Of a DNA stretch of 57,454 bases, positions 37,032-47,185 are shown piece by piece. A program made the translations under genes and the position numbers. Below the pieces are notes generated by a model. The model was given only the letters and a program-made list of their open reading frames with translations, had not been told where the DNA came from and did no database searches. Source of the DNA: Rhodocyclaceae bacterium (GTDB taxonomy: Bacteria; Pseudomonadota; Gammaproteobacteria; Burkholderiales; Usitatibacteraceae); contig JADCJC010000040.1 of assembly GCA_020247395.1 (NCBI GenBank), forward strand, positions 1 to 57,454, read 5' to 3'. Position 1 is the first letter of the stretch. Each line of letters starts with the position of its first letter.

Positions 37032-37744
37032 GGATGCGTAACCTTCAGCGAATCACTGATCATTTTAAGTACGGCGCGCGGCTCGGCGGCACCGGTAATT
37101 GATCGACCGATCACCAGATAATCGCTGCCCATTCTAATCGCGTCCACGGGGGTTACCACTCGCGATTGATCGCCTTTTGCGTCCGTAGCCAGCCGTATCC
37201 CCGGCGTGACCAATACAAATGACTGACCAAATGTTTGTTTCATCAACGGCGCTTCCTGCGCGGAGCAGACCACGCCGTCTAGCCCACTCTGTTTTGCTAA
37301 CGAGGAAAGACGCGTGACAGCTGCATCAACATCTGCGGCAAGCCCGATTTCGGGCAGCTCCGCCGCACTAAGACTGGTAAGAACAGTTACGGCGATCAGG
37401 ATGGGCTTGGTAGTTCCTGCGGGCGTGTTACGAATTACGGCTTCCGCAGCCGCCTCGAGCATACGTCGCCCGCCGGAGGCGTGGACATTGAGCATCCACA
37501 CGCCCATCTTGGTGGCCACACTGCACGCGCCGGCGACGGTGTTCGGAATATCGTGGTACTTGAGGTCCAGAAACACGCGAAAGCCTTGCCGCATCAGACT
37601 CTCGACCATGCTTGGTCCGGCTGCCGTGAAAAGCTCTTTGCCAACTTTGACCTGACATAAACTTGGATCAAGCTGCTCGGCACAAGCGAGAGCCGCCCGG
37701 GCATTCGGAAAGTCCAGAGAAACAATTATCGGTCTGTCATTCAT
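37028..37744 (-). CDS. pyrF: Orotidine-5'-phosphate decarboxylase
   Basis: Final step of UMP synthesis. The 238-aa protein is the short (type 1) form with [16 protein letters not shown] and the catalytic Asp60-x-Lys62-x-x-Asp65 set in [11 protein letters not shown], ending with [23 protein letters not shown] for phosphate binding. The start overlaps lapB (ATGA), an arrangement known from several betaproteobacteria. Confidence 0.96.
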   Translation of the reverse strand: MNDRPIIVSLDFPNARAALACAEQLDPSLCQVKVGKELFTAAGPSMVESLMRQGFRVFLDLKYHDIPNTVAGACSVATKMGVWMLNVHASGGRRMLEAAAEAVIRNTPAGTTKPILIAVTVLTSLSAAELPEIGLAADVDAAVTRLSSLAKQSGLDGVVCSAQEAPLMKQTFGQSFVLVTPGIRLATDAKGDQSRVVTPVDAIRMGSDYLVIGRSITGAAEPRAVLKMISDSLKVTHP

Positions 37745-39006
37745 GCATGAACCTGTTTGTTTTCGATGTGTTCGGCCTGCAGCTTAGCGAGATGGCGTTC
37801 GGCAGTGTCGTATTCGGCCGTCCGACGAGGCGGGAACGTATCCCAACCAGCACACGCGGGGCAATGCCAATAGAACTGTTTGGCCTTAAAGCCACATTTC
37901 TTGCAAAGGTAGACTGCAAGGCGGCTAGCATGGCTGTGGACCAAGGCGCGCTGCATTTCTAAATCCGCCCTCGTTTCATCTGTCGCTGCCAGCACCTGTG
38001 CCTCGAGCAGCCGGTCAAGCCCGACGAGAGTCGGGTTTACGTACAAGTCACTCCGCACCAGCGCAGACGCGGCTAGCGGCCCGGCACTTTTCAGCGTTGC
38101 TTTGAAGAGCGCATTTAACAGATCCAAAGACGGGTATTGCCGTTGCAGCCGCGTAAGCAACACCACCCCTTCAGGCATCTTGCCCAATGCTTCAAAGGCG
38201 GCGAGTAGCTGTTCTGCCGCCAAGCCGAGGTAGGCAGGATCTTGTTGTTCGATCCCACACCAAACGGTGATCGCCTCGGCGTATTCACCTTCACCGGCAA
38301 GCCACTCTCCACAGAGAAGATTTGCACGGACGCATTGTGGATACCCTGCCAAAGCCCGATCTATGTAACGACGCGCAGCGGCAACCCCCTCTGCAACCCG
38401 TAGCTCGGTGGCCAGCTCACAGTGGAAGTTTGCGATAGCCGAAGAATAACGACGTTTTTCAATTGGCAGGTCGGCGTCAAGCGTCCGGGCAACGTCAATC
38501 GCCCGGCGCCAGTTACACTCCTGCTGATACAAATTCAACAGGAGCTCAAGGATGGTACGGCGCTGATTGTCGTTCGCGGCGCTATCGTCAAGCACTCCTA
38601 GCAGGATTTTCTCCGCATGGTCGAGCAAACCCGACTTGTGATAGTCGAGCGCAGTTTCATAAAGTGCGTCCGCTCGCTGCTCGACCGAGAGTCCACTGCG
38701 TTCGGACAGGTCTTTGTGCACGCGTAAAGCGCGGTCAATCTCGCCGCGCCGACGGAATAGACTGCCCAATGCAAACTGCAGTTCAACGGCCTCGGGATGC
38801 TGTTTGGAAGCCTCAATCAGCGCTTCAATCGCCTTATCCGGCTGCTCTCTGAGCAAAAAATTTAGGCCGCGAAAATACGATAGCGGAAGCTCTCTAGACT
38901 CCGAAATCAATCGTTTCACATCGAACCTAGCCCCTAACCAGCCCAGCGCGAAGAAACCCATCGCTGCGACAAAGGCCCATGGTAACCAGCCCAGTAGTGC
39001 ATCCAT
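37741..39006 (-). CDS. lapB: LPS assembly regulator LapB (YciM)
   Basis: Membrane-tethered TPR protein that controls LPS synthesis by steering FtsH toward LpxC. The 421-aa protein has one N-terminal membrane anchor (about 8-26), a long series of tetratricopeptide helices (about 65-370) and a C-terminal rubredoxin-like metal knuckle YLCKKCGFKAKQFYWHCPACAGWDTF with four cysteines. Its start overlaps the lapA stop (TAATG), and pyrF follows with a 4-base overlap. Confidence 0.95.
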   Translation of the reverse strand: MDALLGWLPWAFVAAMGFFALGWLGARFDVKRLISESRELPLSYFRGLNFLLREQPDKAIEALIEASKQHPEAVELQFALGSLFRRRGEIDRALRVHKDLSERSGLSVEQRADALYETALDYHKSGLLDHAEKILLGVLDDSAANDNQRRTILELLLNLYQQECNWRRAIDVARTLDADLPIEKRRYSSAIANFHCELATELRVAEGVAAARRYIDRALAGYPQCVRANLLCGEWLAGEGEYAEAITVWCGIEQQDPAYLGLAAEQLLAAFEALGKMPEGVVLLTRLQRQYPSLDLLNALFKATLKSAGPLAASALVRSDLYVNPTLVGLDRLLEAQVLAATDETRADLEMQRALVHSHASRLAVYLCKKCGFKAKQFYWHCPACAGWDTFPPRRTAEYDTAERHLAKLQAEHIENKQVHA

Positions 39007-39317
39007 TAAGGCGACGGTCCGGGTGTTGCTTTCAATGCAGGAGCCGCCCCGGCGGGATCAAGCGCCGCCACACGGGGTCGATTTTGCAGCGCCCGGTTGA
39101 GTTGCTTGATCTCCCGCTTTAAATGAAAGATAGCGACCAGCGACGTCAACAGGCCGACCAACAGGCCTGCGCCAAAGAAGGCGAGCAGGACCAACGCCAA
39201 CGGTGCACGCAGAGTGGCGCCGATGCCGTTGATGCTGACCGGATCCGCGTTTTTGGCGGCGAACCAAACCAGCATGAGGATCACGATGACTCGGACGATC
39301 CAAAGCAGGATATTCAT
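39006..39317 (-). CDS. lapA: LapA family membrane protein
   Basis: Small inner-membrane partner of LapB in LPS assembly. From the ATG at 39317 (103 aa) it has two membrane helices (about 4-20 and 42-65) and a short cytoplasmic tail starting FHLKREIKQLNRAL, as in the LapA/DUF1049 family. The frame extends 39 codons upstream toward ihfB, but these residues are Arg-rich and not family-like. It overlaps lapB by one base. Confidence 0.9.
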   Translation of the reverse strand: MNILLWIVRVIVILMLVWFAAKNADPVSINGIGATLRAPLALVLLAFFGAGLLVGLLTSLVAIFHLKREIKQLNRALQNRPRVAALDPAGAAPALKATPGPSP

Positions 39318-39443
39318 GTTTTGTATTTTAGGTGTTATAGCCGTCCTTGGCAGACGGCGGCAGGCATTTATTGTCTTCTGTCGAATCCGGCGCAAAAAAA
39401 AGCCGGATATCGTTCGATACCCGGCGTGTCTCAAGATGTGTTG

Positions 39444-39836
39444 TCAACTGTTTGTGGTACCAGCTCGCGCCGCCAAAATCCCTTGGCCTGCAGGAGGCGA
39501 ACTTTCACTATTCGTCTGTTCGCGCGCCGCCGCTGCGGCAGTTTCAGCAGCCTCAAGCGCCTCGTCAACCCGCTCGCGCAATTCCTTGCCGGCCTTAAAG
39601 TGCGGAACATACTTTTTCGGCACCAAAACCTTTTCGCCCGTTTTCGGATTTCGACCGGTGCGCGGAGGACGGAAATTCAGCCCGAAGCTGCCAAATCCCC
39701 TTATTTCGACTCGGTCACCATGCGACAACGTTGATGACATCGCATCTAACATTGTCTTCACCGCCAGCTCGGCGTCTTTGGGGGCGAGTTGGTTGTGGCG
39801 CGATGCCAGGATTTCAATCAACTCTGACTTGGTCAT
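39444..39836 (-). CDS. ihfB: Integration host factor subunit beta
   Basis: Nucleoid protein that binds and sharply bends DNA as a heterodimer with IhfA. From the ATG at 39836 (130 aa) the core (1-95) reads [37 protein letters not shown], then [31 protein letters not shown] with the intercalating proline in the beta arm, and [17 protein letters not shown]. About 35 extra residues follow ([12 protein letters not shown]... and a Ser/Pro/Gly-rich end), longer than E. coli IhfB at 94 aa. It is downstream of rpsA, as in many proteobacteria. Confidence 0.95.
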   Translation of the reverse strand: MTKSELIEILASRHNQLAPKDAELAVKTMLDAMSSTLSHGDRVEIRGFGSFGLNFRPPRTGRNPKTGEKVLVPKKYVPHFKAGKELRERVDEALEAAETAAAAAREQTNSESSPPAGQGILAARAGTTNS

Positions 39837-39960
39837 GGATTTCAAGAGGTAGATCCACTTCAATTTTGTTTATGTGACTGCCGATGTATTGCCAAGCAGG
39901 AAATCGCTTGACACGGTTAGACGTTGGCCCCACCCACAGGGCGGAGCCAATCGTACAGCC

Positions 39961-41691
39961 TTAGTCTTGCTTCAGCTTCGCCTTGAGTAATGCGCCAAGG
40001 TTGGTCGTGCCAGCATTGGAAGGCGCTTCGTCGGTCATGCGCTTCATTGCGTCTTTCTCGTCGAGCGAATCTTTCTGCTTGATGGACAGATTGATGTTGC
40101 GCGTCTTGCGATCAACGTTGATGATGATCGCCTCGATTTCGTCGCCTTCTTTCATGTGGCTGCGCATGTCTTCGACCCGCTCTCGCGAAACTTCTGACGC
40201 ACGGAGGTAGCCCTCAATATCGTCTGACAGCGCAATCGTCGCGCCTTTTGCGTCGATCGACTTGACGGTGCCCTTAACGATGGCCCCCTTGTCGAACAGG
40301 GTGGTATAGCTGGTGAACGGATCGGAATCGAGCTGCTTGACACCCAACGAAATACGCTCACGCTCCATGTCAATCGCCAACACCACGGCTTCAAGCTCAT
40401 CGCCCTTCTTGTAAGCCTTAACCGCTTCTTCGCCCGGGACGTTCCAAGAAATGTCCGAAAGGTGAACCAAGCCATCGATATTGCCCGGCAGGCCGATGAA
40501 CACACCGAAGTCGGTGATCGACTTGATGGTGCCCTTAACTTTCTCGCCCTTCTTGTGGGACATCGAAAACTCTTCCCACGGGTTCTGCATGCATTGCTTC
40601 ATGCCGAGCGAAATACGACGACGGTCTTCATCGATTTCCAGGATCATGACTTCGACTTCGTCACCGAGCGATACCACTTTGGCCGGGTGAACGTTCTTGT
40701 TGGTCCAGTCCATTTCTGAGACGTGTACCAAACCTTCAATGCCCGCTTCGATTTCGATGAAGGCACCGTAGTCGGTCAGGTTGGTGACTTTGCCGAACAA
40801 ACGGGTCGACTGTGGGTAACGACGCGACAGCCCCGTCCAAGGATCATCGCCCAATTGCTTCATACCCAAGGAGACGCGGTTTTTCTCTTGGTCAAACTTG
40901 AGAATTTTTGCCGTCACTTCATCACCAACCGCCAAGACTTCGGATGGGTGCTTCACACGTCGCCATGCAAGATCGGTGATGTGCAGCAAGCCATCGATAC
41001 CACCCAGATCCACAAACGCGCCGTAGTCAGTGATATTTTTGACGACACCCTTGACCACTGATCCTTCCTTCAAGGTATCGAGCAATGCTGCACGATCTGC
41101 ACCTTGGGAAGCTTCCATGACGGCACGGCGCGACACGACAACGTTGTTGCGTTTCTTATCGAGCTTGATAACCTTGAATTCGAGTTCTTTGCCTTCGAAT
41201 GGCGTTGTATCTTTGACTGGACGAGTATCAACCAACGAACCCGGCAAGAATGCACGGATACCATTGATCATAACGGTCAATCCGCCCTTGACCTTGCCGG
41301 ACACCATACCGGTGATGATCGACCCCTTGTCCAGCGCGACGTCGAGGTCGTGCCATGCAGACAGTTTCTTCGCGCGATCACGCGAGAGTTTGGTGGCACC
41401 AAAACCATCTTCAAATTTTTCAATTGCAACGGTGACAAAGTCGCCGACTTTTACTTCGAGCTCGCCTTTGTCGTTCTTGAATTCTTCAATCGGGATCACG
41501 CTTTCGGATTTCAATCCGGCGTTGACCACCACGAAGTTTTGATCGACCAGCACAACTTCTGCGGTAATCATTTCTCCTTCGCGCATTTCTTGGCGCGTCA
41601 GGCTTTCCTCGAATAACGCGGCAAAACTGTCCGGCGCGTAAACGGGTTTGGGGGCTTTGGCTTTTGCTGCGGGTTGGGTTGATGCTGACAT
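39961..41691 (-). CDS. rpsA: 30S ribosomal protein S1
   Basis: Ribosomal protein that brings mRNA to the 30S subunit. The 576-aa protein has six S1/OB-fold repeats. The later repeats are easily seen as [58 protein letters not shown] and [32 protein letters not shown]. An Ala/Lys/Pro N-terminal leader (about 1-15) precedes repeat 1. The cmk-rpsA-ihfB order is the common proteobacterial one. Confidence 0.97.
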   Translation of the reverse strand: MSASTQPAAKAKAPKPVYAPDSFAALFEESLTRQEMREGEMITAEVVLVDQNFVVVNAGLKSESVIPIEEFKNDKGELEVKVGDFVTVAIEKFEDGFGATKLSRDRAKKLSAWHDLDVALDKGSIITGMVSGKVKGGLTVMINGIRAFLPGSLVDTRPVKDTTPFEGKELEFKVIKLDKKRNNVVVSRRAVMEASQGADRAALLDTLKEGSVVKGVVKNITDYGAFVDLGGIDGLLHITDLAWRRVKHPSEVLAVGDEVTAKILKFDQEKNRVSLGMKQLGDDPWTGLSRRYPQSTRLFGKVTNLTDYGAFIEIEAGIEGLVHVSEMDWTNKNVHPAKVVSLGDEVEVMILEIDEDRRRISLGMKQCMQNPWEEFSMSHKKGEKVKGTIKSITDFGVFIGLPGNIDGLVHLSDISWNVPGEEAVKAYKKGDELEAVVLAIDMERERISLGVKQLDSDPFTSYTTLFDKGAIVKGTVKSIDAKGATIALSDDIEGYLRASEVSRERVEDMRSHMKEGDEIEAIIINVDRKTRNINLSIKQKDSLDEKDAMKRMTDEAPSNAGTTNLGALLKAKLKQD

Positions 41692-41873
41692 GAATGGGTT
41701 AACTTTCGGTTAAGCGGGTTAGCTCTTCGTCTGGCGACGTAGAGGGTTCATCATCGTCCGGATGTTTTGGGCATCTCGGACACCTAGGTAACAACGACTC
41801 GCTGCTGGGAAAAAACTATCTAGAACAAGCGGATGACGCGAACAACACCCACCGAACACGCACCGATTTCTGG

Positions 41874-42560
41874 TTACTGTCGAGACCGGATTGTATCTTT
41901 GGCCCAGTTCAGCACCTGCTCAACCGCCGCATCGGCAGAAATCGCTGTTGTATCAAGTAGATACGCGTCGTCTAGTTTCTTGAGTGGAGCGACTTGGCGG
42001 TTCGAATCGCGTTCGTCACGAGTGCGTAATTCCTTCACAACGTGGGCTAGTATCGCAGAGTTTCCTTTTTGTTTCAACTGGTTAGTGCGTCTTTCGGCCC
42101 GCGCTTCAACACTGGCCGTCAGGAAAATTTTCAGTTGCGCGTCCGGAAAAATCACCGACGCCATATCTCGACCGTCACAAACGAGCCCGGGGGCAAGCCG
42201 AAACGCACGTTGTCGCTCGGTCAGCGCACTACGAACGGTGGGAAAAGCCGCCACTCGGGACGCATTTTGGCTGGCACTCTCGGTGCGGATCTGCTCCGAC
42301 ACGTCTTCACCATCCAGAATCACCTTATCGGCGAAAAATTGCAGATCTAGGCTTCTTGCGACTTCGGCAACCCTATTTTCATCATTTAAATCAGCACCTT
42401 GCTTGAGGGCCGCAAGTGCTGTGAGCCGGTACAAGGCACCCGAATCCAGATAGTGAAACCCCAGCGCCGTGGCTACTCGCTGCGCGACCGTGCCCTTGCC
42501 GGAAGCGGTTGGACCATCAATGGCGATCACTGGGATGGTGGCCGTGGGCATCGTGGTCAC
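41874..42560 (-). CDS. cmk: Cytidylate kinase
   Basis: Phosphorylates CMP and dCMP. The 228-aa protein has a P-loop in [17 protein letters not shown] (about 14-30), then [19 protein letters not shown], the substrate segment [33 protein letters not shown] and the LID region [24 protein letters not shown]. The ATG at 42560 overlaps the aroA stop (ATGA); another ATG three codons later is possible. Confidence 0.96.
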   Translation of the reverse strand: MTTMPTATIPVIAIDGPTASGKGTVAQRVATALGFHYLDSGALYRLTALAALKQGADLNDENRVAEVARSLDLQFFADKVILDGEDVSEQIRTESASQNASRVAAFPTVRSALTERQRAFRLAPGLVCDGRDMASVIFPDAQLKIFLTASVEARAERRTNQLKQKGNSAILAHVVKELRTRDERDSNRQVAPLKKLDDAYLLDTTAISADAAVEQVLNWAKDTIRSRQ

Positions 42561-43870
42561 GACAACAGTCTCCGGAGCGCGTCGAAATAGCCTGGGAATG
42601 TCTTGCCGACGCAGGCGGGGTCATTGATAACAACTTCCACCCCCGCCAAGGCGACCAATGAGAAACACATCGCCATACGGTGGTCGTCGTAGGTATCAAT
42701 TGCGACCCCGGACACCAGCTTGGCCCCGTTAGGCGGCGTCACGGCGATGAAGTCCGAGCCTTCGACGACCCCCGCCCCGAGTTTTCGCAGCTCCATGGCC
42801 ATCGCCGCAATTCGATCAGTCTCTTTTACGCGCCAACTCGCAATGTTTCGAATCGTTGTTGTGCCATCGGCGAACAATGCCAGTATTGCAATCGTCATCG
42901 CCGCATCCGGGATATGATTGAAGTCGGCATCGATCGCTTTCAGACGTTCACGAGCGGGCCGCGACGCCTCGATCCAATCGTCGCCCATGCTGACCACCGC
43001 CCCCATTGCAGAAAGCGCGTCGGCGAATTTGATATCGCCTTGAATGCTGCTACGGCCGACGCCTTGCACCCGCACCGGTCCGCCGCCAATTGCACCCGCC
43101 GCAAGAAAATAGGATGCACTCGACGCGTCACCTTCGACATTGACTTCCCGGGGTGAACGATACGCGGCACCTGAGGTGAGCGAAAACTCGCGCCATTCGT
43201 TTCGCTCCACCATCACGCCAAACCGCGCCATCAAATTCAGCGTTATCTCGACGTAGGGCTTGGAGATGAGCTCGCCCGCAACTTCGACCGTTATCCCCGT
43301 CTTGAGGAGTGGCACCGCCATTAACAAAGCCGACAGAAACTGACTTGACACGTCTCCTCGCACCGAAATTCGATCGACCGAAGTCGGTGTGCGGCCAGAC
43401 ACGACAAGCGGCGGGAATCCGCGCCGACCGGTGTAGTCAATCATGGTGCCCAAGGGCGCGAGCCCGTCGACAAGGTCGCCAATCGGACGCTCACGCATGC
43501 GAGGCACGCCATCAAGCTGGTAACGGCGCTCCGCAGATTGCAGCGCCAACGCGGCGGTCAGCGGCCGGAACGCAGTGCCCGCGTTGCCGAGAAAAAGCGC
43601 GGCCTCCGTAACGGGAAAAACGCCGCCGCAACCAAACACGCGATAGTCATCGCCGCCGAGTGCTTCAACCTGCACGCCCAGCTTACCAAGTGCGGCGAGC
43701 ATTACCGCAGTATCGTCGGACTGTAGTAACCCGCGTACTACCGTCTCACCCGAACTTAGCGCGGCTAAGAGTAAGGTCCTGTTTGAAATCGACTTGGAGC
43801 CGGGCAACATAACCGCGCCTCGTGCACGTGACACCGCAGCCAGTCGTAACGCGGATTCAAGCTGACTCAT
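42557..43870 (-). CDS. aroA: 3-phosphoshikimate 1-carboxyvinyltransferase (EPSP synthase)
   Basis: Sixth step of the shikimate pathway and the target of glyphosate. The 437-aa protein has [32 protein letters not shown] (the loop contacting PEP and glyphosate, with Gly-Asn-Ala-Gly-Thr-Ala) and [19 protein letters not shown]. The loop residues are those of the glyphosate-sensitive class I type. Starts and stops overlap tyrA upstream and cmk downstream by 4 bases. Confidence 0.97.
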   Translation of the reverse strand: MSQLESALRLAAVSRARGAVMLPGSKSISNRTLLLAALSSGETVVRGLLQSDDTAVMLAALGKLGVQVEALGGDDYRVFGCGGVFPVTEAALFLGNAGTAFRPLTAALALQSAERRYQLDGVPRMRERPIGDLVDGLAPLGTMIDYTGRRGFPPLVVSGRTPTSVDRISVRGDVSSQFLSALLMAVPLLKTGITVEVAGELISKPYVEITLNLMARFGVMVERNEWREFSLTSGAAYRSPREVNVEGDASSASYFLAAGAIGGGPVRVQGVGRSSIQGDIKFADALSAMGAVVSMGDDWIEASRPARERLKAIDADFNHIPDAAMTIAILALFADGTTTIRNIASWRVKETDRIAAMAMELRKLGAGVVEGSDFIAVTPPNGAKLVSGVAIDTYDDHRMAMCFSLVALAGVEVVINDPACVGKTFPGYFDALRRLLS

Positions 43871-44754
43871 GGGGCATCTTCCCGATTGAATTGGTCAAAT
43901 TGCCCGGATAACCAGTGCTCTCGCGCGCTCTGCGCACGCTGCATAAGAGCATAAATGGCTTCGCCATCATTCGCTTGGAGCATATTCCGCAGTGCTGCCA
44001 CCTTCAGCAAATACGCGTCTAGCTCGGAGAGCAGCGCCTCGCGGTTATTCATCGCCACGTCCCGCCACATCTCGGGGCTCGAACTGGCAATTCTGGTGAA
44101 ATCGCGAAATCCCGACGCGGCGTGCTCAAACAACAACTTTGCGTTTGGCCGCGCGGCAAGTTCGTCGACCAAGGCGAAGGCCAGCATATGCGGAAGATGA
44201 CTCACCGACGCAAACACAGCGTCGTGGGTGGCGGCGGCCATTTCGACGATGCTTGCACCGACCGCCTGCCAGGCAAGACGGGCGGTTTCTACGGTGGCGT
44301 CGCTGTTTTCCCGCGAGCGACAGAGCACGACCTTTTTGCCGTCAAACAGTGTGGCATCCGCCGCAAGTGGGCCATGACGCTCTCGACCGGCGATCGGATG
44401 GCAAGCAACAAATTGCGGGAACCTATGGCCAAGACTCAATCGCGCGGCCGCGATTACATCCTGCTTGGTACTACCGGCGTCGATCACCGCCGTGTGCGCG
44501 GCGAGGTGCGGTGCAATGGCTGCGAGCGCCGCACCAATCTGGCGAACCGGGATGGCGAACAACACCACATCAGCAGCGCCGGCTTGTACGTAGCTACAGC
44601 CCGAATCCATCGCGCCTCGACTCACCGCCTGCGCGACGCACTCCTTACGGCTGTCGATGGCGCGGATGCTGAGGCCAGGGTGCCGACGCTTGAGCGCCAA
44701 CGCGAAGGATGTGCCGATCAATCCGGCACCGACGATAACGACCTGCTTCAGCAT
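43867..44754 (-). CDS. tyrA: Prephenate dehydrogenase
   Basis: Converts prephenate (or arogenate) to the tyrosine precursor with NAD(P)+. The 295-aa protein starts with the Rossmann motif [21 protein letters not shown], followed by [25 protein letters not shown] with the catalytic His, and [19 protein letters not shown]. It is monofunctional: no chorismate mutase or ACT domain is fused. The short hairpin element B lies upstream, between hisC and this gene. Confidence 0.95.
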   Translation of the reverse strand: MLKQVVIVGAGLIGTSFALALKRRHPGLSIRAIDSRKECVAQAVSRGAMDSGCSYVQAGAADVVLFAIPVRQIGAALAAIAPHLAAHTAVIDAGSTKQDVIAAARLSLGHRFPQFVACHPIAGRERHGPLAADATLFDGKKVVLCRSRENSDATVETARLAWQAVGASIVEMAAATHDAVFASVSHLPHMLAFALVDELAARPNAKLLFEHAASGFRDFTRIASSSPEMWRDVAMNNREALLSELDAYLLKVAALRNMLQANDGEAIYALMQRAQSAREHWLSGQFDQFNREDAP

Positions 44755-44804
44755 GACGCAACGCTGTCGATCATGTGATACGCAGAAATGTAACCTCTAG
44801 AAAA

Positions 44805-44839
44805 GACGGTCGTTTCCAAGCAAAAATGGCTGAAAGACC
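44805..44839 (-). repeat. Intergenic hairpin element, copy B
   Basis: Second copy of the element at 14367-14405. On the minus strand it starts 10 bases after the hisC stop and precedes tyrA. The closing stem is GGTC/GACC (44808-44811 with 44836-44839); copy A has GGGC/GCCC at the same place, a compensatory change. The minus strand continues GTCTTTTC, so it could be a weak terminator or a processing site inside the aromatic operon. Confidence 0.5.
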
Positions 44840-44848
44840 TCACGGAAA

Positions 44849-45967
44849 CTAGACTTTCAGTTCTGCTCGTGCGGCATCGAGGGCTGACAGAAAACGCGCA
44901 TTCTGCGCAGCGGTTCCCGTCGAGACCCGCAAGTAGTCGTTCAAACCATAGCTGGCGAGGGGTCTGACAATGACCCCCGCGCGCAACAATGCTTGGAACA
45001 CTTCAGCCGCGCGGGCAATCTTGAAGGCGATGAAGTTGCCCTTCGAGGGGATGAAGTCAATACGGCGCTTCGCCAATTCCGCTGACAACATTTTGAGACC
45101 CTGGGCATTGAGGTTGCGACTTTCGGCGATGAACGCATCATCTGATAGCGCAGCCTCGGCGGCCACCATCGCCAAATGATTAACATTAAATGGTTGACGG
45201 ACACGGTTCAACATCGCCACGACGTCGGGATGCGCGAAGCCAAAACCAATGCGCAGTCCCGCCAGACCATAAGCCTTGGACAAGGTGTGGGAAATGACGA
45301 GATTCGGAAATTCCGCAAGCCACGGCGCGGTGTGATAGGCGTCGCTGGCGTCCAAATATTCGCCATAGGCCTCATCCAAAATCACCAACACGTGACTCGG
45401 CACCTTGGCCACGAACGCTTTCAGCGTCGGCCCGGGAATGAAGGTGCCGGTGGGATTGTTGGGATTGGCGACAAACACCATCTTGGTGGTGGGCTGAATC
45501 GCGGCGAGCATGGCGTCCAAATCGTTGCCAAACTCTCTCGCTGGCACGGCAATCGGCGTGGCACCCACCGCTTGTGTTGCCAACGGATAGACTGCAAACG
45601 CGTACTGAGAATAGACGGCGGTGTCGCCTTGGCGCATAAACGTCCTCGCCATCAATTCCAGTACGTCGTTGGAGCCGTTGCCGAGGACGATGCTGTCTGC
45701 CGCAATACCAAATTTCTTCGTGATGGCCGCTTTTAACGCGACGCCCCCACCATCCGGATACAGTGCCAAATCTTGTAGCGCGGCGCTAATGGCGGCGAGT
45801 GCTTTTGGGCTGGCTCCGAGAGGATTCTCGTTCGAGGCAAGCTTGACGATATCTGCCTCGGACATTCCGAGTTCTCGCGCGACATCGGAGATCGGCTTGC
45901 CGCCCTGATACGGAGAGATAGCGCGGATGTAGTCGGGGGCGAGGTCAGCGAATTGCATAATTGGCAT
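44849..45967 (-). CDS. hisC: Histidinol-phosphate / aromatic aminotransferase
   Basis: PLP aminotransferase of 372 aa. HisC features are LASNENPLGASPKAL, VLGNGSNDVLELMARTF, VFVANPNNPTGTF, LDEAYGEYLD and the PLP lysine Lys231 in SHTLSKAYGLAGLRIGF. Its place between pheA and tyrA suggests that this copy works on phenylpyruvate or prephenate in Phe/Tyr synthesis as well as, or instead of, on histidinol phosphate. A second hisC in a his operon elsewhere would be expected. Confidence 0.94.
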   Translation of the reverse strand: MPIMQFADLAPDYIRAISPYQGGKPISDVARELGMSEADIVKLASNENPLGASPKALAAISAALQDLALYPDGGGVALKAAITKKFGIAADSIVLGNGSNDVLELMARTFMRQGDTAVYSQYAFAVYPLATQAVGATPIAVPAREFGNDLDAMLAAIQPTTKMVFVANPNNPTGTFIPGPTLKAFVAKVPSHVLVILDEAYGEYLDASDAYHTAPWLAEFPNLVISHTLSKAYGLAGLRIGFGFAHPDVVAMLNRVRQPFNVNHLAMVAAEAALSDDAFIAESRNLNAQGLKMLSAELAKRRIDFIPSKGNFIAFKIARAAEVFQALLRAGVIVRPLASYGLNDYLRVSTGTAAQNARFLSALDAARAELKV

Positions 45968-46044
45968 AAATGGTAATTAGAACGGCGGTCAACAAGGGAA
46001 AGATCAACCCCTCGCAAATGCCACGAGGCGCTGCGGAAAATAGC

Positions 46045-47139
46045 TCAAATCACTGCCGCCGGGTATGACCCGAGCACCTTCACATAGCCCGCAATTTTGC
46101 GGAGTTCAGCGAGTGCGTCTGCGACATTTTGGTTTTCGACATGTCCTTCGATATCGACGAAGAACAGGTACTCCCAGATCGCGAGTTTCGACGGACGCGA
46201 TTCGAACTTCGACATCGACACGCCGCGTTGCGCGAATGGCGTAAGCATCTCGTACACCGCACCGGAGCGGTTGGCCGCCGAAAGCACGAGCGAAGTTTTG
46301 TCGCGACCCGATGGCTTGGGCTCATAAGTGCCCAACACCAAAAAGCGCGTGGTGTTGTTGGGTTCGTCCTCGATGTTGGAGGCCAGCAGGCTGAGTCCGT
46401 AGTGAGCCGCCGCCATCTCGCCCGCAACCGCTGCGGTGAACGGCTCAAGCGAGGCGCGACGTGCCGCTTCTGCATTTGAGGCGACCGCGATGCGCTCAAC
46501 TTTCGGCAAATGCGTGTTGAGCCATTCGTGGCACTGTGCCAGCGATTGTCCGTGGGAAAACACCTTCAGAATACTGTCGTACGGCACCGGCGCGGATGCC
46601 ATCAGATGGTGATGAATGCGCACCAACACCTCGCCGCAGATTTTCAGCGGCGTTTGTGGCATCAAATCGAGTGAGCGCCCAACGGCACCTTCAGTCGAGT
46701 TCTCGACCGGAATCACACCGAAGTCGCAGGCATTCGATTCCACACTCCGGTACACCTCGTCGATCGAACCCTGCGGTTTGAGTTCAGCCCCTTCACCAAA
46801 ATGCTTCTTTGCAGCAAGCTCGCTGAACGTGCCCTGCGGGCCAAGATAGGCCACCGTAATCGGCCGTTCGAGCGCCAGGCAGGCCGACATGATCTCGCGG
46901 AACAAACGCGCAGCGACTTCGTCAGGCAGCGGGCCTTCGTTCAACTGCTTGATACGTAACAGCACTCCCGCCTCGCGCTCGGGGCGATAGGCCTGTCCGA
47001 CTTTGAGTGAACCGACTTTGCGGGCGAGCACTGCGCGCTCGTTGAGCTTGGACAGAATTTCAGCGTCAAGCGCGTCGATTTCAGCCCGCAACTGCGACAA
47101 CGGTGGCGACGACGGAGGTGTGTTGGGAGGTGGCGACAT
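46045..47139 (-). CDS. pheA: Bifunctional chorismate mutase / prephenate dehydratase
   Basis: Makes phenylpyruvate from chorismate in two steps. The 364-aa P-protein has an AroQ-type chorismate mutase helix bundle (about 15-95: LRAEIDALDAEILSKLNERAVLARKVGSLK), the prephenate dehydratase domain (about 97-275: VAYLGPQGTFSELAAKKHF, VIPVENSTEGAVGRSLD, NTTRFLVLG) and a C-terminal ACT domain (about 285-360) with the ESRPSK phenylalanine-binding motif. Feedback inhibition by phenylalanine is expected. It lies between serC and hisC. Confidence 0.97.
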   Translation of the reverse strand: MSPPPNTPPSSPPLSQLRAEIDALDAEILSKLNERAVLARKVGSLKVGQAYRPEREAGVLLRIKQLNEGPLPDEVAARLFREIMSACLALERPITVAYLGPQGTFSELAAKKHFGEGAELKPQGSIDEVYRSVESNACDFGVIPVENSTEGAVGRSLDLMPQTPLKICGEVLVRIHHHLMASAPVPYDSILKVFSHGQSLAQCHEWLNTHLPKVERIAVASNAEAARRASLEPFTAAVAGEMAAAHYGLSLLASNIEDEPNNTTRFLVLGTYEPKPSGRDKTSLVLSAANRSGAVYEMLTPFAQRGVSMSKFESRPSKLAIWEYLFFVDIEGHVENQNVADALAELRKIAGYVKVLGSYPAAVI

Positions 47140-47185
47140 ATTGAAAGTTTATCCTGAAGCGCTTCCGCATTGAGCGCGGCCTACC

